Source: Chloroflexota bacterium
GTDB lineage: Bacteria > Chloroflexota > Limnocylindria > Limnocylindrales > CSP1-4
DNA length: 13,047 nt
Reading direction: 5' to 3'
Assembly: GCA_021777365.1 (NCBI GenBank)
Contig: JAJYDP010000066.1
Span: 1-13,047, forward strand
Below are positions 13,047 to 13,047 of this stretch, in pieces. Numbering within the stretch: the first letter of the stretch is position 1; the number at the start of each line of letters is the position of its first letter. A program made the translations under genes and the position numbers. The notes under the pieces are model-generated. The model was not told the origin of the DNA. It saw only the letters and a program-made list of their open reading frames with translations, and did not search any database.

Positions 13047-13047
13047 G

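Overview
The window is very GC-rich DNA with dense, short-spaced genes on both strands. It looks like a free-living bacterium of the Chloroflexota, possibly a Limnocylindria/Ellin6529-type lineage, with a high-GC actinobacterium as the alternative. That placement is inference. It rests on the base composition, an F420-type LLM oxidoreductase, a nickel superoxide dismutase, and membrane-anchored LysM proteins, one of which carries an N-terminal four-cysteine module of a kind I recall from Chloroflexota. No rRNA or other phylogenetic marker is present.

Layout, left to right. (1) 2-493 (+): C-terminal part of a probable LppX/LolA-like lipoprotein, ending in a GC-rich tandem repeat at 523-570. 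(2) 578-1853 (-): exodeoxyribonuclease III (xth) and OsmC peroxidase. (3) 2034-2771 (+): a small ACT-domain protein, then an ArsC/Spx-like protein with no cysteine at all. (4) 2862-4862 (-): an exported protein joining a SpoIID domain to at least five FG-GAP/VCBS repeats. (5) 4983-6082 (-): a membrane-anchored LysM protein, possibly preceded by a 27-residue ORF. (6) 6121-6615 (-): a small Rieske [2Fe-2S] protein, divergent from (7) 6829-7788 (+), an LLM-class oxidoreductase. (8) 7860-9095 (-): a GlmS-like double-SIS protein, with a tRNA-Cys gene (9184-9261, -) just upstream of it. (9) 9368-10325 (-): the nickel SOD pair sodN-sodX. (10) 10504-12267 (+): a second LysM protein, divergent from sodN across a region holding three 19-bp repeats. 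(11) 12297 to the right edge (-): the permease of an ABC-2-type exporter, 5'-incomplete.

Two themes recur. One is oxidative-stress defence and repair: OsmC against organic peroxides, exonuclease III for damaged DNA, and nickel SOD with its dedicated processing protease. The other is the cell envelope: a SpoIID-like protein, two LysM proteins sharing one topology (long low-complexity N-terminal region, one membrane span, external LysM), a lipoprotein and an exporter permease. These genes do not form one operon. Several starts (SpoIID, Rieske, the four-Cys LysM gene and the 27-residue ORF) lie only 6-8 nt downstream of a TANNNT -10-like hexamer and lack a Shine-Dalgarno, suggesting leaderless mRNAs. 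osmC, the ACT gene and sodN have clear GGAGG-type ribosome-binding sites.

The items most worth a second look are the SpoIID/FG-GAP fusion, the four-Cys LysM protein, the cysteine-free ArsC homologue, the tRNA-Cys with C instead of U at position 33, and the repeat block between sodN and the LysM gene. I see no mobile element, CRISPR array or phage gene.
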